DNA of 64,000 bases from Fredinandcohnia onubensis (GTDB lineage Bacteria > Bacillota > Bacilli > Bacillales > Bacillaceae_L): contig NZ_NSEA01000003.1 in the NCBI RefSeq assembly GCF_002734285.1, positions 313,111 through 377,110 of the forward strand. Reading direction: 5' to 3'. Under the pieces are notes generated by a model. That model saw only the letters and a list, made by a program, of their open reading frames with translations, was not told where the DNA came from and searched no databases. This document shows positions 45,660 to 57,837 of the stretch, one piece after another (the first letter of the stretch is position 1; each line of letters starts with the position of its first letter). The position numbers were made by a program, and so were the translations under genes.

Positions 45660-46796
45660 TTGGTACAAGCAGCATACCTTCACATCCCCTTTTGTGAACA
45701 AATTTGTCACTATTGTGATTTCAATAAAGTATTTCTAAAAGGACAACCCGTTGATGAATATCTTCAATACATGGATACTGAAATGAAAAATACGGTCGAG
45801 GCTCATCCGCCTTCGACACTCAAATCCATCTTCGTTGGTGGGGGGACGCCAACCGTTCTTTCCGCAAACCAGTTAGAGACATTCCTAACGAGTATCAATC
45901 AATATTTAAAGCCCCAAAGCAATACAATCGAATTCACCTTTGAAGCAAACCCTGGTGATCTTACAGAGGATAAATTAAAAGTATTGCTTGATTCAGGTGT
46001 CAATCGAATCAGTTTTGGAGTACAAACCTTCGATGATGAGCTCCTCAAAGCGATTGGTAGAACACATCGTCGTGAAGATGTTTTTCACACAATTGAACTG
46101 GCGAAACATGTTGGTTTTAAAAACATTAGTATTGATTTAATGTACGCTTTACCCCAACAAACGATAGAAAGTTTTCAAGAATCACTTAACTTAGCCTTTT
46201 CACTCGATGTAGAGCATGTATCAGCATACTCCCTCATTATTGAACCAAAAACAGTGTTCTATAATTTGATGAGAAAAGGGAAGCTGAATCTGCCAAATCA
46301 GGAAAATGAAGCAAGAATGTATGAAATCTTAATGGCTGAAATGGAAAAGCATGGTTTCCATCAATATGAAATTAGTAATTTCTCAAAGGATAGCTATGAA
46401 AGCCGCCATAATCTAACGTATTGGAACAATGAAGAATACTATGGAATTGGTGCAGGCGCCCATAGTTATGTGGCGGGAAGAAGAATTTCAAATGCCGGTC
46501 CAATAAAAAAATATATGCAAGCCATAGACGAACATAGCTTTCCGTATGTCGAAACGCATGAAGTAACAAAACAAGAAAAAATGGAAGAAGAGCTGTTTTT
46601 AGGTTTACGTAAAACAAAAGGAGTTTCGACCTCTCATTTTTCGGAAAAATTTTCAATCAGTATTTTTGATGTTTTTGCGGAACAAATTAAAGAACAAAAA
46701 GAAAAAGGTTTGTTAGAAGAAAAAGATGATTATATTCGGTTAACACAAGCTGGAAAGTTTCTTGGAAATGAAGTTTTTCAAGCGTTTTTGCTGTAG
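45660..46796 (+). CDS. hemW: Radical SAM protein HemW
   Basis: Radical SAM protein related to oxygen-independent coproporphyrinogen oxidase; HemW proteins are regarded as heme chaperones rather than HemN enzymes. It has 378 residues. The 4Fe-4S motif CxxxCxxC is in CEQICHYCDF at residues 12-21; the GGGTPT motif is near residue 61. The N-terminal extra cysteine typical of true HemN is absent. The TTG start follows AAGAAGTGA. Confidence 0.92.
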   Translation: MVQAAYLHIPFCEQICHYCDFNKVFLKGQPVDEYLQYMDTEMKNTVEAHPPSTLKSIFVGGGTPTVLSANQLETFLTSINQYLKPQSNTIEFTFEANPGDLTEDKLKVLLDSGVNRISFGVQTFDDELLKAIGRTHRREDVFHTIELAKHVGFKNISIDLMYALPQQTIESFQESLNLAFSLDVEHVSAYSLIIEPKTVFYNLMRKGKLNLPNQENEARMYEILMAEMEKHGFHQYEISNFSKDSYESRHNLTYWNNEEYYGIGAGAHSYVAGRRISNAGPIKKYMQAIDEHSFPYVETHEVTKQEKMEEELFLGLRKTKGVSTSHFSEKFSISIFDVFAEQIKEQKEKGLLEEKDDYIRLTQAGKFLGNEVFQAFLL

Positions 46797-46817
46797 ATAA
46801 AGAAGGAGTTTAAATCG

Positions 46818-46846
46818 TTGACAATGGCACTCGTATTTGGTAATTT
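46818..46846 (+). promoter_or_regulatory. Sigma-A promoter of the hrcA-dnaK operon
   Basis: TTGACA and TAATTT separated by 17 bases, just upstream of the CIRCE operator. Confidence 0.75.
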
Positions 46847-46856
46847 AATTATAGAA

Positions 46857-46883
46857 TTAGCACTCGCGGATTAGGAGTGCTAA
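46857..46883 (+). promoter_or_regulatory. CIRCE operator (HrcA binding site)
   Basis: Perfect TTAGCACTC - nine bases - GAGTGCTAA. This is the HrcA-controlled heat-shock operator at the start of hrcA-grpE-dnaK-dnaJ. Confidence 0.97.
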
Positions 46884-46898
46884 CAGAGGTGATGTTCC

Positions 46899-47930
46899 TT
46901 GCTAACAGATCGTCAACTATTGATTCTTCAAGTAATAATTGATGACTTTATTAGATCTGCACAGCCAGTAGGGTCAAGAACATTGTCGAAAAAGGATGGG
47001 ATTGTGTTTAGCTCAGCAACTATTCGCAATGAGATGGCAGATCTAGAAGACCTAGGATTTATTGAGAAAACTCATAGCTCATCTGGTAGAGTCCCATCTG
47101 AACAAGGCTATCGATACTATGTGGATCATTTATTATCTCCGAGTCGATTAACTTTAAAGGAAAAGCATGAGATAAAGTCAATTTTTGCAGAGAAGATTTA
47201 CGAGCTTGAAAAAATCGTTCAAAAATCTGCACAGATTTTATCAGATCTAACAAACTATACTTCAATTGTTTTAGGTCCCGCCTTTAAAGAAAATAAAGTA
47301 AAAAGGCTGCAAATTGTTCCAATTAACAATGAAACAGCTGTTGCAATTATCGTTACAGATAATGGACATGTGGAAAATCGAACAATTTCATTTCCAGAGT
47401 CCATCGACCCTAGCGATATTGAAAAAATGGTAAACATCCTAAATGAGCGACTTGTTGGTGTTCCACTGACTGATTTAAAAAACAAAATTTATAAAGAAGT
47501 TGCTTCTTTGTTAAAAACAAATATTCGTAACTACGATAGTGTTATCAATGTTTTAGACAAAACACTTACACTATCAACCGAGGAAAAAGTGTTTATTGGT
47601 GGAAAAACAAAAATGTTAAGTCAACCAGAATTTCATGACATTGAAAAAATTCGTTCTTTATTAACCATGATTGAAAGTGAACACGAATTTTCTCGATTGT
47701 TACGAACAGATAAAGCGGGAATCAATATCAAAATCGGTCATGAAAACAATAATATCGCAATGAATGATTGTAGCCTAATAACTGCAACTTATTCGGTTGG
47801 GGATGAGCACCTAGGGTCCATCGCGATTTTGGGCCCGACCAGAATGGAATATTCACGTGTTATTACATTGTTGCAGCATATCAGTCATGATTTTTCTAAG
47901 GTGCTGACAAAACTGTATCAAAACGAATAG
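46899..47930 (+). CDS. hrcA: Heat-inducible transcription repressor HrcA
   Basis: Represses class I heat-shock genes by binding CIRCE; its activity depends on the GroE chaperonin. It has 343 residues. The N-terminal winged helix contains [12 protein letters not shown] and [31 protein letters not shown] (two parts of one domain, residues 20-75). The TTG start follows GAGGTGAT. It sits 15 bases after CIRCE, so it is autoregulated. Confidence 0.96.
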   Translation: MLTDRQLLILQVIIDDFIRSAQPVGSRTLSKKDGIVFSSATIRNEMADLEDLGFIEKTHSSSGRVPSEQGYRYYVDHLLSPSRLTLKEKHEIKSIFAEKIYELEKIVQKSAQILSDLTNYTSIVLGPAFKENKVKRLQIVPINNETAVAIIVTDNGHVENRTISFPESIDPSDIEKMVNILNERLVGVPLTDLKNKIYKEVASLLKTNIRNYDSVINVLDKTLTLSTEEKVFIGGKTKMLSQPEFHDIEKIRSLLTMIESEHEFSRLLRTDKAGINIKIGHENNNIAMNDCSLITATYSVGDEHLGSIAILGPTRMEYSRVITLLQHISHDFSKVLTKLYQNE

Positions 47931-47946
47931 CCGTGGCTATATTTAG

Positions 47947-47968
47947 TAGAGGGTGGTATTACCCTCTA
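47947..47968 (+). other. Hairpin between hrcA and grpE
   Basis: Perfect 7-bp stem TAGAGGG / CCCTCTA with an eight-base loop and no T-run. Possible mRNA processing or stability element in the heat-shock operon. Confidence 0.5.
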
Positions 47969-48024
47969 GTACATATACTAGTTACTATGATGATAGGGAC
48001 TTCACTTTAAGGGAGGTGAGTGTA

Positions 48025-48621
48025 TTGGCTAACGAGAATGAAGTAATAAAAGAAGAAATTGAACTAGAAGAAGCTAACGTAGATAATGATGTGGTAGAAA
48101 CGATTGAACAGGCTGAAGCAGAATTAGTAGAAGAACAAGAAGATAATGTGCAAGCCGAACTTTCGAAAGCCAATGAAAAAATTGCAGAACTTGAAGCTAA
48201 GTTAGAGGAGGCAGAAAGTCGCATTTTACGCCAGGTTGCCGATTTCGAAAACTTTAAGAGACGTGCACGCTTAGATCAAGAAACAGCTGCTACATATAGA
48301 TCACAAAGTCTTGTAACGGATTTGTTACCGGCTCTTGATAACTTTGAGAGAGCACTTCAAATAGAAGCAACGAATGATCAAGCAAAATCTATTATGCAAG
48401 GTGTAGAAATGGTGTACCGAAGCATTATAGATGCCCTGAAAAAAGAAGGGGTAGAAGCAATCGAAGCAGTGGGAACACAATTTGATCCGAATGTGCATCA
48501 AGCCGTTATGCAGGTGAGTGAGCCTGATACGGAATCAAATGTGGTTCTAGAAGAGTTCCAAAAAGGATACAAACTTAAAGATAGAGTGTTACGACCTTCA
48601 ATGGTGAAGGTGAATGAATAA
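48025..48621 (+). CDS. grpE: Nucleotide exchange factor GrpE
   Basis: Releases ADP from DnaK. It has 198 residues. An acidic N-terminal stretch (about residues 1-55) leads into a long coiled-coil and the conserved core [18 protein letters not shown]; the C-terminal beta domain contains [12 protein letters not shown]. The TTG start follows GGGAGGTGAG; the longer open frame to the left crosses the intergenic hairpin and is rejected. Confidence 0.95.
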   Translation: MANENEVIKEEIELEEANVDNDVVETIEQAEAELVEEQEDNVQAELSKANEKIAELEAKLEEAESRILRQVADFENFKRRARLDQETAATYRSQSLVTDLLPALDNFERALQIEATNDQAKSIMQGVEMVYRSIIDALKKEGVEAIEAVGTQFDPNVHQAVMQVSEPDTESNVVLEEFQKGYKLKDRVLRPSMVKVNE

Positions 48622-50487
<1,866 letters not shown>

Positions 50488-50509
50488 TTAAAAATAAAGA
50501 ATTAAATGC

Positions 50510-50555
50510 AAAAAAAGTCGAAGTCAGGCCTGTCTTGGCTTTGGCTTTTTTTGTT
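50510..50555 (+). terminator. Imperfect terminator-like hairpin after dnaK
   Basis: A dyad in the region AAGTCGAAGTCAGG / CCTGTCTTGGCTT, with several mismatches and a run of seven T after it. It may reduce dnaJ expression relative to dnaK. Confidence 0.55.
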
Positions 50556-50677
50556 TAAAGTGGTTACTTTTAAAAGTTAGACAATTTTGAACTTAATGCT
50601 TAAAACAAGTATTATTGCCTTTTCATAAAATTAAATGATACAATATTCTTTATGTGAATGATGCGGGAGTGGATTCA

Positions 50678-51808
50678 ATGAGTAAAAGAGATTATTATGA
50701 GGTACTCGGGGTTTCGAAAAATGCAAGTAAAGACGAAATTAAAAAAGCATATCGAAAATTATCAAAAAAATATCACCCCGATATCAATAAAGAAGCAGAT
50801 GCTGCAGATAAATTTAAGGAAATTACAGAGGCTTACGATGCCTTAACAGACGATAACAAACGTGCTCACTATGACCAATTTGGCCATGCAGATCCAAATC
50901 AAGGCTTTGGTGGTTTTGGTGGAGGTGCGGATTTTGGTGGTGGCTTTGGTTTCGAAGATATCTTCAGCTCAATTTTTGGTGGCGGAACTAGAAGAAGAGA
51001 CCCCAATGCACCACGTCAAGGGGCAGATTTACAATACACAATGACACTTAAGTTTGAAGAGGCTGTTTTTGGTAAGGAAACAGACATTGAAATTCCGAGA
51101 GAGGAAGAATGTTCAACCTGTCATGGGTCAGGTGCAAAGCCTGGAACAACCCCACAAGAATGTTCACACTGTGGAGGTTCGGGTCAAATCAATGTTGAAC
51201 AAAACACAGCATTCGGAAGAATTGTAAACAGACGTGTCTGTCACCACTGTAGTGGAACAGGTAAATTCATTAAGGATAAATGTTCTACATGTAGTGGAGC
51301 TGGTAAGGTGAAAAAACGCAAGAAAATTCATGTGAAAATCCCTGCTGGTATTGATGACGGTCAACAGCTTCGCGTATCCGGTCAAGGTGAACCAGGTGTA
51401 AATGGTGGACCTCCAGGGGATTTATACGTTGTGTTCCATGTTCGATCTCATGAATTTTTCGAGCGTGACGGAGATGATATTTTCTGTGAAATGCCACTAA
51501 CCTATGCACAAGCTGCATTAGGTGATGAAATTGAAGTGCCTACTCTTCATGGGAAGGTAAAGCTAAAGATACCTGCTGGTACTCAGACTGGAACAAAATT
51601 CCGCCTTCGAGGCAAGGGTGTGCCAAATGTCCGTGGATATGGTCAAGGAGACCAACATATTCGAGTTCGGGTTATTACCCCAACAAAGCTGTCTGAAAAG
51701 CAAAAACAATTGCTTCGTGAATTTACGGAAATAAGCGGTAATGAAGCTCCGGATGAACAACATGATAATTTTTTCGCGAAAGTAAAACGTGCTTTTAAAG
51801 GCGAATGA
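50678..51808 (+). CDS. dnaJ: Chaperone protein DnaJ (Hsp40)
   Basis: Co-chaperone that stimulates the DnaK ATPase and delivers substrates. It has 376 residues. The J domain carries HPD in KYHPDINKE near residue 33; a Gly/Phe-rich region spans residues 75-105. Four CxxCxGxG zinc repeats ([32 protein letters not shown]) lie at about 145-205, then the substrate-binding beta domains. The start follows GGGAGTGG; the in-frame ATG at 50654 is rejected. Confidence 0.97.
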   Translation: MSKRDYYEVLGVSKNASKDEIKKAYRKLSKKYHPDINKEADAADKFKEITEAYDALTDDNKRAHYDQFGHADPNQGFGGFGGGADFGGGFGFEDIFSSIFGGGTRRRDPNAPRQGADLQYTMTLKFEEAVFGKETDIEIPREEECSTCHGSGAKPGTTPQECSHCGGSGQINVEQNTAFGRIVNRRVCHHCSGTGKFIKDKCSTCSGAGKVKKRKKIHVKIPAGIDDGQQLRVSGQGEPGVNGGPPGDLYVVFHVRSHEFFERDGDDIFCEMPLTYAQAALGDEIEVPTLHGKVKLKIPAGTQTGTKFRLRGKGVPNVRGYGQGDQHIRVRVITPTKLSEKQKQLLREFTEISGNEAPDEQHDNFFAKVKRAFKGE

Positions 51809-51857
51809 TACAAAAAGGTAAAGCAACTTTTTAACAAATGGATTGGAGTTGGTAGTA

Positions 51858-52802
51858 ATGAAATGGTCTGAAATTAGTATTCACACTACACAAGAGGCGG
51901 TGGAGCCGGTATCAAATATACTTCATGAAGCAGGTGCAAGTGGAGTTGTCATTGAGGATCCATTTGACTTAACAAAAGAACGTGAAAATGTGTTTGGTGA
52001 GATCTACCAACTCAATCCTGATGACTATCCTGAAGAAGGAGTTATCGTTAAGGCATACCTCCCAGTAAATAGCTTTTTAGGTGAAACGGTTGAAGAGATA
52101 AAAGTAGCAATTAACAACCTTTTGCTTTTTGATATTGACTTGGGTCATAATAAAGTCACCATTAGTGAAGTACATGAGGAAGAATGGGCTACAGCGTGGA
52201 AGAAGTATTATCATCCTGTGAAAATCTCTGAGAAATTTACAATTGTGCCTACTTGGGAAATGTACGAGCCTGTTCATAGTGATGAATTAATAATTGAATT
52301 AGATCCAGGCATGGCTTTCGGAACGGGTACACATCCAACTACTGTGATGAGTATTCAAGCATTAGAACGAACCGTTAAGAACGGAGATACAATCATCGAT
52401 GTCGGGACTGGATCTGGTGTGTTAAGTATTGCAGCAGCAATGCTTGGTGCAGGTTCTGTCAAAGCACTTGATTTAGACATAGTTGCAGTTGAAAGTGCAA
52501 AATTAAATATTAAATTAAACAAGGTCCATGATAAAGTTACAGTGTCTCAAAATAATCTACTTGATGATATTGAGGGACCTGTGGATCTCATTGTAGCGAA
52601 TATCCTAGCTGAAATTATTGTCCGTTTCACAGATGATGCAGCAAAAATCCTAAAACCGAATGGAGCATTCATCGTTTCTGGGATTATTAATACGAAAAAA
52701 CAAGAAGTAAAGGACAGTCTTTTAGCATCTGGCTTCGAGATCGAGGAAGTACTCGTTATGGAAGACTGGGTATCGATGATTGCTAGAAAGAAAAGCGAAT
52801 AA
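51858..52802 (+). CDS. prmA: Ribosomal protein L11 methyltransferase
   Basis: Methylates ribosomal protein L11. It has 314 residues. The N-terminal substrate-recognition domain starts [14 protein letters not shown]; the catalytic domain includes [15 protein letters not shown] near residue 150 and the SAM motif [16 protein letters not shown] near residue 180. The start ATG follows GGAGTTGGT; an in-frame upstream TTG overlaps this site. It lies between dnaJ and rsmE, the conserved Firmicute order. Confidence 0.95.
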   Translation: MKWSEISIHTTQEAVEPVSNILHEAGASGVVIEDPFDLTKERENVFGEIYQLNPDDYPEEGVIVKAYLPVNSFLGETVEEIKVAINNLLLFDIDLGHNKVTISEVHEEEWATAWKKYYHPVKISEKFTIVPTWEMYEPVHSDELIIELDPGMAFGTGTHPTTVMSIQALERTVKNGDTIIDVGTGSGVLSIAAAMLGAGSVKALDLDIVAVESAKLNIKLNKVHDKVTVSQNNLLDDIEGPVDLIVANILAEIIVRFTDDAAKILKPNGAFIVSGIINTKKQEVKDSLLASGFEIEEVLVMEDWVSMIARKKSE

Positions 52803-52830
52803 GGGTTATTTGCAGGTGGTGGAAAAATAG

Positions 52831-53574
52831 ATGCAAAGATATTTCGTCGATCATATAAGCGAAACACAAGCCACAATTACAGGTGAAGATGTACACCATA
52901 TAACACGAGTTATGAGAATGTCAGTTGGAGACTCTATTTTTTGTTGTTATAATGGTAGAGTAGCTATTTGTGCAATTACTGAAATTACCAATGATACAGT
53001 TTTGGCAAATGTTGTAGAATGGGTAGAGAACTCGAATGAGCTCCCCATTAAGGTATGTATTGCAAGCGGACTACCAAAAGGGGATAAGCTTGAATATGTA
53101 ATCCAAAAAGGGACGGAGCTTGGGGCATCTGAGTTTGTCCCTTTTGTTGCGGCACGTTCAATTGTCAAATGGGATGAAAAAAAAGGACAAAAAAAGGTAG
53201 AACGGTGGGCGAAAATTGCAAAGGAAGCAGCTGAGCAATCCCATCGCGCAATGGTTCCCAACGTAAACAAACCATTATCATTTCGAGACCTTTTGTCCTT
53301 TAGTCAATCTTATACTTATAAGGTAGTGGCTTATGAAGAGGATGCAAAGCGCGGTGAAAGCTCTAATCTAGCACGTGTTTTTTCAAAAATGAAAAATGGC
53401 GAATCTCTTTTTGTTGTGATCGGGCCTGAAGGAGGTCTAACCGAAAAAGAGGTTTCTTCATTAATCGAAAATGAGTTTATTTCCTGCAGCTTTGGACCAA
53501 GAATTTTACGTACCGAAACAGCACCATTATTTGTTTTATCAGCTATATCATATCATTTTGAATTGGCGAGGTGA
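52831..53574 (+). CDS. rsmE: 16S rRNA m3U1498 methyltransferase RsmE
   Basis: SPOUT-family methyltransferase acting on U1498 of 16S rRNA. It has 247 residues: an N-terminal PUA-like domain (MQRYFVDH, HITRVMRM) and a C-terminal trefoil knot with VVIGPEGGLTEKEV near residue 192 and GPRILRTETAPL near residue 221 forming the SAM pocket. mtaB begins five bases after its stop. Confidence 0.95.
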   Translation: MQRYFVDHISETQATITGEDVHHITRVMRMSVGDSIFCCYNGRVAICAITEITNDTVLANVVEWVENSNELPIKVCIASGLPKGDKLEYVIQKGTELGASEFVPFVAARSIVKWDEKKGQKKVERWAKIAKEAAEQSHRAMVPNVNKPLSFRDLLSFSQSYTYKVVAYEEDAKRGESSNLARVFSKMKNGESLFVVIGPEGGLTEKEVSSLIENEFISCSFGPRILRTETAPLFVLSAISYHFELAR

Positions 53575-53579
53575 CAATC

Positions 53580-54938
53580 ATGTCATTAGTTGCATTCCAT
53601 ACATTAGGATGTAAAGTAAATCATTATGAAACAGAAGCCATATGGCAGCTTTTTAAAGAGTCTGGCTATGAGCGTACTGAGTTTGAAAGTACTGCAGATG
53701 TATATGTAATTAACACTTGTACTGTTACAAATACGGGGGACAAAAAGAGTAGACAGGTCATTCGTAGAGCAATCCGTAAGAATCCTGATGCAGTTATTTG
53801 TGTTACAGGCTGTTATGCACAAACATCACCAGCGGAAATCATGGCGATTCCTGGCGTTGATATTGTCGTTGGTACACAGGATCGTAAGAAGATGCTTGAA
53901 TATATCGAGCAATACAAAGAAGAACGACAACCGATAAATGGTGTCGGTAATATAATGAAAACACGTGTGTATGAAGAACTTGATGTACCTTCATTTACTG
54001 ACCGTACCCGTGCTTCATTAAAAATCCAAGAAGGTTGTAACAATTTCTGTACGTTCTGTATCATTCCGTGGGCACGTGGTTTAATGCGCTCTCGTGATCC
54101 ACAAGAGGTAATCAAACAAGCACAACAGCTTGTGAATGCAGGCTATAAAGAAATTGTTTTAACTGGAATCCACACAGGTGGATATGGAGAAGATATGAAA
54201 GATTACAATCTGGCAGCTCTTTTACGAGACCTAGAATCAAAGGTAATAGGTCTTAAGAGAATTCGTATCTCTTCCATCGAAGCTAGTCAAATTACAGATG
54301 AAATTATTGAAGTGCTAGATAAATCCCAAAAAGTGGTAAGGCATCTACATGTTCCTTTACAATCAGGTTCAAATACCGTGTTAAAGCGTATGAGACGTAA
54401 ATACACAATGGAGTTCTTTGCTGAACGTCTTACAAAGTTGCGTCAGGCATTACCAGGATTAGCTATTACATCAGATGTTATTGTTGGTTTCCCTGGGGAA
54501 ACGGAAGAAGAATTTATGGAAACCTATAACTTTATTAACGAACATAAATTCTCTGAATTACACGTTTTCCCATATTCAAAGCGTACTGGAACACCAGCAG
54601 CTAGAATGGAAGACCAAATTGATGAAGAAGTGAAAAATGAGCGTGTACACCGATTAATTTCATTATCTGACCAATTAGCGAAGGAGTATGCGTCTAATTA
54701 CGAAGGTGAAGTATTAGAGGTAATTCCAGAGGAAATCGACAAAGACGACCCGACAAGTGGTCTATATATCGGATATACCGACAACTATTTAAAAGTAAAG
54801 TTCGATGCCACTGAAGATATGATTGGAAAAATCGTAAAAGTGAAAATTACAAAAGCCGGTTACCCATATAACGAAGGTAAATTTGTAAAAGTCGAAGATG
54901 AACTAACGGTTGAACAAGAACAAAGAACAACCGCATAA
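53580..54938 (+). CDS. mtaB: tRNA threonylcarbamoyladenosine methylthiotransferase MtaB
   Basis: Radical SAM methylthiotransferase that converts t6A37 to ms2t6A37 in tRNAs. It has 452 residues. The N-terminal UPF0004 domain has Cys in LGCKVNHYE, INTCTVT and TGCYAQ; the radical SAM motif is CNNFCTFC near residue 147; the TRAM domain is at the C-terminus. The ATG follows GAGGTGA. Known as YqeV in B. subtilis. Confidence 0.95.
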   Translation: MSLVAFHTLGCKVNHYETEAIWQLFKESGYERTEFESTADVYVINTCTVTNTGDKKSRQVIRRAIRKNPDAVICVTGCYAQTSPAEIMAIPGVDIVVGTQDRKKMLEYIEQYKEERQPINGVGNIMKTRVYEELDVPSFTDRTRASLKIQEGCNNFCTFCIIPWARGLMRSRDPQEVIKQAQQLVNAGYKEIVLTGIHTGGYGEDMKDYNLAALLRDLESKVIGLKRIRISSIEASQITDEIIEVLDKSQKVVRHLHVPLQSGSNTVLKRMRRKYTMEFFAERLTKLRQALPGLAITSDVIVGFPGETEEEFMETYNFINEHKFSELHVFPYSKRTGTPAARMEDQIDEEVKNERVHRLISLSDQLAKEYASNYEGEVLEVIPEEIDKDDPTSGLYIGYTDNYLKVKFDATEDMIGKIVKVKITKAGYPYNEGKFVKVEDELTVEQEQRTTA

Positions 54939-54956
54939 GAACCAGAGAAACGTAAT

Positions 54957-54988
54957 GAAGTTAATCATTGGATTAGCTTCTTTTTTTT
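54957..54988 (+). terminator. Terminator after mtaB
   Basis: Stem GAAGTTAATC / GATTAGCTTC (one G-U pair) with a four-base loop and an eight-T run. Confidence 0.9.
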
Positions 54989-55084
54989 ATCGCATAATAT
55001 GACAGAGAAGTGCTAGTCAAGCTGTTGCAACAATGATATGATGTTAGAGGTACGTACAACTGAAATTGAAGGGAGTAATACATA

Positions 55085-55753
55085 ATGACGAATATTGCAA
55101 AAATGATTGATCATACAGCATTAAAAGCGGATACAACGAAAGCGCAAATTGAAACCCTTTGTGCAGAAGCAAAAGAATATGGGTTTATGTCTGTTTGTGT
55201 AAATCCAACATGGGTAGAAACGGCAGCAACATTGTTAAATGGTTCAGATGTAAAGGTTTGTACGGTTATTGGTTTTCCATTAGGAGCTAGTACTTCTGAA
55301 ACTAAGGCATTTGAAACAAAGGATGCAATTGAAAAAGGAGCTACTGAAGTGGATATGGTAATCAATATCGGTGCTCTTAAGGATAAAAATGACGAATTAG
55401 TTGAAAAAGACATTCGTATGGTTGTTGAAGCAGCAAAAGGAAAGGCGCTTACTAAAGTTATTATCGAGACATCCTTGCTAACTGATGAGGAAAAAGTAAG
55501 AGCTTGTGAACTCTCCGTTAAAGCTGGAGCTGATTTTGTTAAAACATCCACTGGATTCTCAACAGGTGGTGCCACTGTGGAAGATATTCGCTTAATGCGT
55601 AAAACAGTAGGTCCAGATATTGGAGTAAAAGCATCTGGTGGCGTTCGTGATGTAAAGGGAACTCAAGATATGATTGATGCTGGGGCAACGAGAATTGGTG
55701 CGAGTGCTGGAGTCGCTATCGTTAATGGATTAACTGGTTCTTCAGATTACTAA
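55085..55753 (+). CDS. deoC: Deoxyribose-phosphate aldolase
   Basis: Splits 2-deoxyribose 5-phosphate to glyceraldehyde 3-phosphate and acetaldehyde in deoxynucleoside breakdown. It has 222 residues. The Schiff-base Lys is in [10 protein letters not shown] near residue 153, and the second Lys in [10 protein letters not shown] near residue 181. Flanked by its own terminator and by that of mtaB, so it is monocistronic. In B. subtilis deoC is with pdp and nupC elsewhere; here it stands without other deoxynucleoside genes. Confidence 0.95.
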   Translation: MTNIAKMIDHTALKADTTKAQIETLCAEAKEYGFMSVCVNPTWVETAATLLNGSDVKVCTVIGFPLGASTSETKAFETKDAIEKGATEVDMVINIGALKDKNDELVEKDIRMVVEAAKGKALTKVIIETSLLTDEEKVRACELSVKAGADFVKTSTGFSTGGATVEDIRLMRKTVGPDIGVKASGGVRDVKGTQDMIDAGATRIGASAGVAIVNGLTGSSDY

Positions 55754-55764
55754 AAAAGAAATTT

Positions 55765-55789
55765 AGCTGGCCAAATGGCCAGCTTTTTT
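55765..55789. terminator. Bidirectional terminator between deoC and yqeW
   Basis: Perfect 8-bp stem AGCTGGCC / GGCCAGCT with a four-base loop and T-run on the right, reaching the stop of the convergent gene. Confidence 0.9.
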
Positions 55790-56714
55790 ATGCAGTTCTA
55801 TGCACTTTCGTTATAAAATCAGTTAGGACTCCTGCAAATGGTAAAAACAGTAGTGAACTGAGGACATTAAAGATCAAACTAACGTGTGCGATTTGTACAT
55901 CAGGATGTGATGTGAGTAACATGGCGATTTGACCAAGTACATTAATAAAAGGGAAGAATAACGCTACCCCGATTACGTTCACCCAAATATGAGCATATGC
56001 CGCTAATTTTGCTTCATGCTTACTTCCAATACTTGCAATATATGCAGTAATACAAGTCCCTATATTCGCACCAAGTAAGACGGCGATCCCTGCATTTAAA
56101 GTTAATAGCTGTTCATTCATAAAACCCATAATAATTCCAGTTGTAGCTGTACTTGATTGAATAATTGAAGTTAATATGGTTCCAACCCCTACACCAAAAA
56201 GATTACTTTGATTTGTATTTTGAAAAAAAGTATAAATCGAAGGGAAATCGCCGATAGGTCTTGCGAGTTGTTCGAATCCATTCATTGCCACAAACATGCA
56301 TCCTAACCCAAATAAAAAGGCACCAAAGCTAAAAACCTGCTGATTTCGAACAAATAAACATAGAAATCCTATGATTAATATAGGGACTATCCATTCAAAT
56401 AGATCAATAGTGATCATTTCTGCAGTAAATGTCGTGCCTATATTTGTTCCAAGAATAATTCCAATCGATTGTTTAAAAGTTAAATATCCAGTCGCTATTA
56501 ACCCAACAACAAGAACCATAACAGCAGAACTGCTGTGGACAATTGCTGTAATGATCATCCCAGTTAATAAACCTTTTATTGGATTATTTGTAAAACGAAT
56601 TAGCCATACCCTTAATTTATCTCCTGTCAAATTATACAGGCCTGTCCTCATAACAGTCATACCAAATAAAAAAATGGCTATAAATACAGCGAATAACGAA
56701 ATAAGTTCAATCAT
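55788..56714 (-). CDS. yqeW: Na/Pi-cotransporter family protein YqeW
   Basis: A 308-residue membrane protein of the Na+/phosphate (NptA/PhoU-less) family with about eight membrane segments. Two inverted copies of the family core are seen: GMIITAIVHSSSAVMVLVVG near residue 52 and GTILTSIIQSSTATTGIIMG near residue 178, each with the QSS/HSS serine motif, plus GTNIGTT and GANIGTC. Transport substrate is inferred from family. The ATG follows AGGGGTGAAG. Same location as in B. subtilis, before rpsU. Confidence 0.92.
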   Translation of the reverse strand: MIELISLFAVFIAIFLFGMTVMRTGLYNLTGDKLRVWLIRFTNNPIKGLLTGMIITAIVHSSSAVMVLVVGLIATGYLTFKQSIGIILGTNIGTTFTAEMITIDLFEWIVPILIIGFLCLFVRNQQVFSFGAFLFGLGCMFVAMNGFEQLARPIGDFPSIYTFFQNTNQSNLFGVGVGTILTSIIQSSTATTGIIMGFMNEQLLTLNAGIAVLLGANIGTCITAYIASIGSKHEAKLAAYAHIWVNVIGVALFFPFINVLGQIAMLLTSHPDVQIAHVSLIFNVLSSLLFLPFAGVLTDFITKVHRTA

Positions 56715-56914
56715 GCATCTTCACCCCTATCACATTGTATGGACAAGGCTGCTTGAAAATGACTACTTCGACTTATTTATCTTTTTACTTGTTAAATTTT
56801 TTGATATAAGTTACAAACTGTAAAAAAGTAAGGATTTAGTAGGAATAACAGTATAAAACTTAATCAAAACTACTGAATATGAACTGCTTTCTAGTGTTCA
56901 ATTATGATAAATAG
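56715..56914. other. Non-coding spacer between divergent yqeW and rpsU
   Basis: AT-rich spacer; I see no gene or hairpin in it. The only recognisable signal in the whole interval is the rpsU promoter to its right. Confidence 0.5.
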
Positions 56915-56943
56915 TTGACCAAAAAACATGCATATATTATAAT
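56915..56943 (+). promoter_or_regulatory. Sigma-A promoter of rpsU-yqeY
   Basis: TTGACC and a perfect TATAAT with a 17-base spacer, leaving a leader of about 110 bases before rpsU. Confidence 0.85.
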
Positions 56944-57057
56944 TGCAAAGTACATGTTTATTTTTTAGACGATATTTAGCTATCGACACTAAGAGAACCA
57001 ATGGAACATGTGTCTTAATTAGATGTTAGTGGTTGTTTTCGGAGGGAGGGAATTAGA

Positions 57058-57231
57058 ATGTCAAAAACGGTCGTTCGTAAAAACGAATCGCTTGAAGATG
57101 CTCTTCGCCGCTTCAAACGTACTGTATCTAAATCAGGTACTATTCAAGAAGCTAGAAAGCGCGAATTCTATGAAAAGCCTAGCGTAAAGCGTAAGAAGAA
57201 ATCTGAAGCTGCTAGAAAGCGTAAATTCTAA
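57058..57231 (+). CDS. rpsU: 30S ribosomal protein S21
   Basis: Small-subunit protein involved in initiation on mRNA. It has 57 residues, very basic: [17 protein letters not shown] at the N-terminus and a Lys/Arg-rich C-terminus ending RKRKF. Start ATG after GGAGGGAGGG. Sixteen bases ahead of yqeY, the same pair as in B. subtilis. Confidence 0.97.
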   Translation: MSKTVVRKNESLEDALRRFKRTVSKSGTIQEARKREFYEKPSVKRKKKSEAARKRKF

Positions 57232-57247
57232 AAGAGGGTGTAGTTTT

Positions 57248-57694
57248 ATGAGTCTTCTCGAGCGTTTAAATAATGATATGAAAACAGCGATGAAGAATAA
57301 AGACAAAGATAGGCTATCTGTTATTCGAATGGTAAAGGCTGCTCTTCAAAATGAAGGCATTAAGCTTGGTTCCAACGAGCTATCAGAAGACGCAGAACTA
57401 ACTGTTCTTACTCGTGAATTAAAACAACGAAAAGATTCCCTCCGCGAATTTAGTAACGCTGGTCGTGAAGATCTTGTTAATAAAATTCAAACTGAAATTG
57501 AGATATTAGAGGTATACCTTCCAAAACAATTATCCGAAGAGGAACTTGTTGAGATTGTGAAAGAAACAGTACAAGAGGTCAATGCTTCTTCAAAGGCTGA
57601 AATGGGCAAAGTGATGGCTGCAATTATGCCAAAAGTAAAAGGGAAGGCTGATGGCAGTCTCATTAACAAACTTGTTCAACAGCAACTATCTTAA
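57248..57694 (+). CDS. yqeY: GatB/YqeY domain protein YqeY
   Basis: A 148-residue helical protein of the YqeY family, related to the C-terminal domain of GatB, the amidotransferase subunit that binds tRNA. Function unknown; a link to tRNA metabolism is inferred. [19 protein letters not shown] and the C-terminal [19 protein letters not shown] are the conserved blocks. Cotranscribed with rpsU. Confidence 0.93.
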   Translation: MSLLERLNNDMKTAMKNKDKDRLSVIRMVKAALQNEGIKLGSNELSEDAELTVLTRELKQRKDSLREFSNAGREDLVNKIQTEIEILEVYLPKQLSEEELVEIVKETVQEVNASSKAEMGKVMAAIMPKVKGKADGSLINKLVQQQLS

Positions 57695-57700
57695 ACAAAG

Positions 57701-57727
57701 CACCTTACATTGTGTAAGGTGTTTTTC
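57701..57727 (+). terminator. Terminator after yqeY
   Basis: Perfect 8-bp stem CACCTTAC / GTAAGGTG with a five-base loop and a T-run. Confidence 0.9.
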
Positions 57728-57837
57728 TATATGAGGGAAATTAAATCGCTTGTTTCGCTAATCATAATACTTCATATCAACACATACATAAATCCAAGAA
57801 ATACCAACAAAAATATTGTATGAAACACACAAATTAT

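Noticed and set aside
46826-46833. GGCACTCG, similar to a CIRCE left half, inside the hrcA promoter spacer
   Set aside because: No matching right half at the required spacing; the perfect CIRCE lies 25 bases downstream.
55111-55575. 154-codon minus-strand ORF inside deoC
   Set aside because: Frame shadow of a conserved enzyme gene; no ribosome binding site.
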